Source: Anagrus nilaparvatae (lineage: Eukaryota > Arthropoda > Insecta > Hymenoptera > Mymaridae). From it: a stretch of DNA of 64,000 bases. Under the pieces are notes generated by a model. The model was not told the DNA's origin. It did no database searches and was given only the letters and a program-made list of their open reading frames with translations. Numbering within the stretch: the stretch's first letter is position 1; each line of letters opens with the position of its first letter. The position numbers and the translations under genes are program-made. This document shows, in pieces, positions 62,461-64,000 of the stretch. The stretch covers positions 22,416,001 to 22,480,000 of the forward strand of contig JAKSXM010000147.1 of assembly GCA_022575985.1 (NCBI GenBank). The letters are read 5' to 3'.

Positions 62461-63607
62461 ATGTATATATACATTTCTACGGGAAAATCCTTTTTACGAG
62501 CACCAAAAATGAAGAAAAAAAAATTTACGATGATTTTCTGATAGTTTGAACCCTGTAGAATGCAAAAAAAAGCGTGAACACGAAATCGGTGATGGATGCC
62601 AAAAAGACTTTGCCACTTTTATGCCAAAAACCATGTTTTTCGTATCTGAGCTACCCCAAATTTTCAAAATAACTTTTTAGGTAAATAAAATTATTAAGAA
62701 ATAGGTAAAAAATCTGATTGCCAGAGAAAAATCACTCCAGAAGAAAAAAAAATTAATTGATTTTAAAAAAACATTTATTATTTTACGATGAAAATCAAGC
62801 GAATAATGCATATTATTGCGGAAATTTGTCTTAAAAATGATTGAAATTAAATTGAAATATGCTTGTTTCTAAACTTTAAATATTCATTACTAGCTTGACA
62901 TTCATCGTAAAATAATAAATTTTTTTTTAAAATCAATTAATTTTTCCCGGAGTATTCATTTCTTCAAGAAAGAAATCATTTTTATTGACCAAATTTCAAT
63001 TTTTAGGTCAAAAACTGTGTTAAGTAAATTTTGCTACTTACAGTTTTCAAAGGCTTTTGACCTAAAAATTGAAATTTGGTCATAAAAAATGATTTTTTTC
63101 TTAAAGAAATGAATTGCCAGGGAAAAATTAATCGATTTAAAAAAAAAATTATTATTTTACGATGAAATCAAGCGAGTAATGCATGTTTAAAGTTCAGAAA
63201 CAGGCATATTCAATTTAGAACTTCGATCTTTTTTAAGACGAATTTGAGTAAAATCTTAAATTGACGATAACTTGGCTAAATTTCATCGTAAAAAGAAAAG
63301 TTTTTTTTTCTTTTGAAGTTGTTCTTCCCTGGCAATCAGATTTTCTTATCTATTTTTTAAAATTTTATTTACCTAAAAAGTTATTTTGAAAATTGGGTTA
63401 GCTCAGATACGAAAAACACGGTTTTTGACATAAAAGTGGCAAAATATTTTTGGCAACCATCAACGATTTTGTGTTCACGATTTTTTTTGAATTTTGTAGG
63501 GTTCAAATTACCAGAAAATCATGGTGGCAGTCGCGGCCTCGTAAATTTTTTTTTCTTCATTTTTGATGCTCAGAAAAAGGATTTTTTCGTAGAAATGCAC
63601 ATATATG
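62461..63607. mobile_element. About 1150-bp foldback element
   Basis: Left: acatttctacgggaaaatcc, then gagcaccaaaaatgaag. Right, mirrored: cttcatttttgatgctcaga, then tcgtagaaatgcaca. Inner pairs include gtgaacacgaaatcggtgat with tcaacgattttgtgttcacg, and ctgagctacccc with ggttagctcag. The centre (about 62985-63065) is a tight stem: accaaatttcaatttttagg against cctaaaaattgaaatttggt. Non-coding. Confidence 0.82.
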
Positions 63608-63784
63608 ATTGCATGGTTGTAATCGGTGATATTTGTGGCATATTGAAGTATTAAGCTTATTGTTTGAGGAACCTTAGTGCCAGCTAGTTGGCAGGGTATT
63701 TTTATTTTTCGTCGCTTTAAGTAGGCCTGTACAATATTTCTGCCTAGAAGCCCTCCACCAGTCTTAGTTCGGCACTGTTGGAAA

Positions 63785-63881
63785 CCATATATCGATGAAA
63801 AAAGCGAGATTATTTTTAATGTAGGATGAAAAACATCTCGCTTTTTTCATAGGACCCCCGAGAGGACCCCTCGATATGTGG
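63785..63881. repeat. Interrupted hairpin with a 16-bp perfect stem
   Basis: atgaaaaaagcgagat (63794-63809) pairs exactly with atctcgcttttttcat (63835-63850). An outer pair (catatatcga, tcgatatgtgg) extends the stem across a 20-nt insert, aggacccccgagaggacccc. Confidence 0.65.
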
Positions 63882-64000
63882 GAACTATCTATTTTTTAAT
63901 CCTCTTATACATCGTATTAAAAAAAAATTCTTGTTAAAATTATTTTTACTTAGTAAATTATGCAACTTTCTAGCCTGAAAAATGCCGTCGTTACATCCTG

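Overview
This is a very AT-rich animal nuclear window. It carries seven intron-containing protein genes of insect type, and most introns are short. The Wnt ligand, Suv4-20 histone methyltransferase, Nup62, DDX49 helicase, mitochondrial carrier and insect-style UGT point to an arthropod, most likely an insect. I cannot fix the order from sequence alone. I see no bacterial operon, CRISPR array, tRNA or rRNA gene.

Layout. 1-9.3 kb has no host gene and holds AT-rich DNA with several palindromic or MITE-like elements. 9.3-27.7 kb is a compact gene island: a TMEM53/DUF829-like alpha/beta hydrolase (+), a DDX49/Dbp8-type DEAD-box helicase (-), Suv4-20 (-), a mitochondrial ornithine-type SLC25 carrier (+), nucleoporin Nup62 (-), and a divergent UGT-fold protein lacking the usual catalytic and donor-site residues (+). 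Every exon chain given here was checked for splice sites and reading phase and gives one open frame. 27.7-50.4 kb is a graveyard of mobile elements. It has two Penelope-like elements with GIY-YIG endonuclease remains, two jockey-like LINEs, an RNase H-bearing LINE, an R1-like LINE tail, a pogo-type MITE and several large foldback elements nested in one another. 50.4-57.8 kb holds the last five exons of a Wnt gene (-), probably WntA/Wnt-4-like. Its 6.3-kb intron contains two large foldback elements. 57.8-64 kb has no recognised exon and holds minisatellites and more foldback elements.

The genes are unrelated in function: ribosome biogenesis, heterochromatin, nuclear transport, the urea-cycle/ornithine carrier, and signalling. 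The neighbourhoods are ordinary divergent or convergent pairs. The unusual part is the repeat fraction: long inverted-repeat elements whose arms are themselves built from tandem units (a 151-bp period in one family), one inside a TTAA-flanked palindromic element, plus minisatellite growth inside a dispersed element. The divergent UGT-like protein is the most interesting coding gene.
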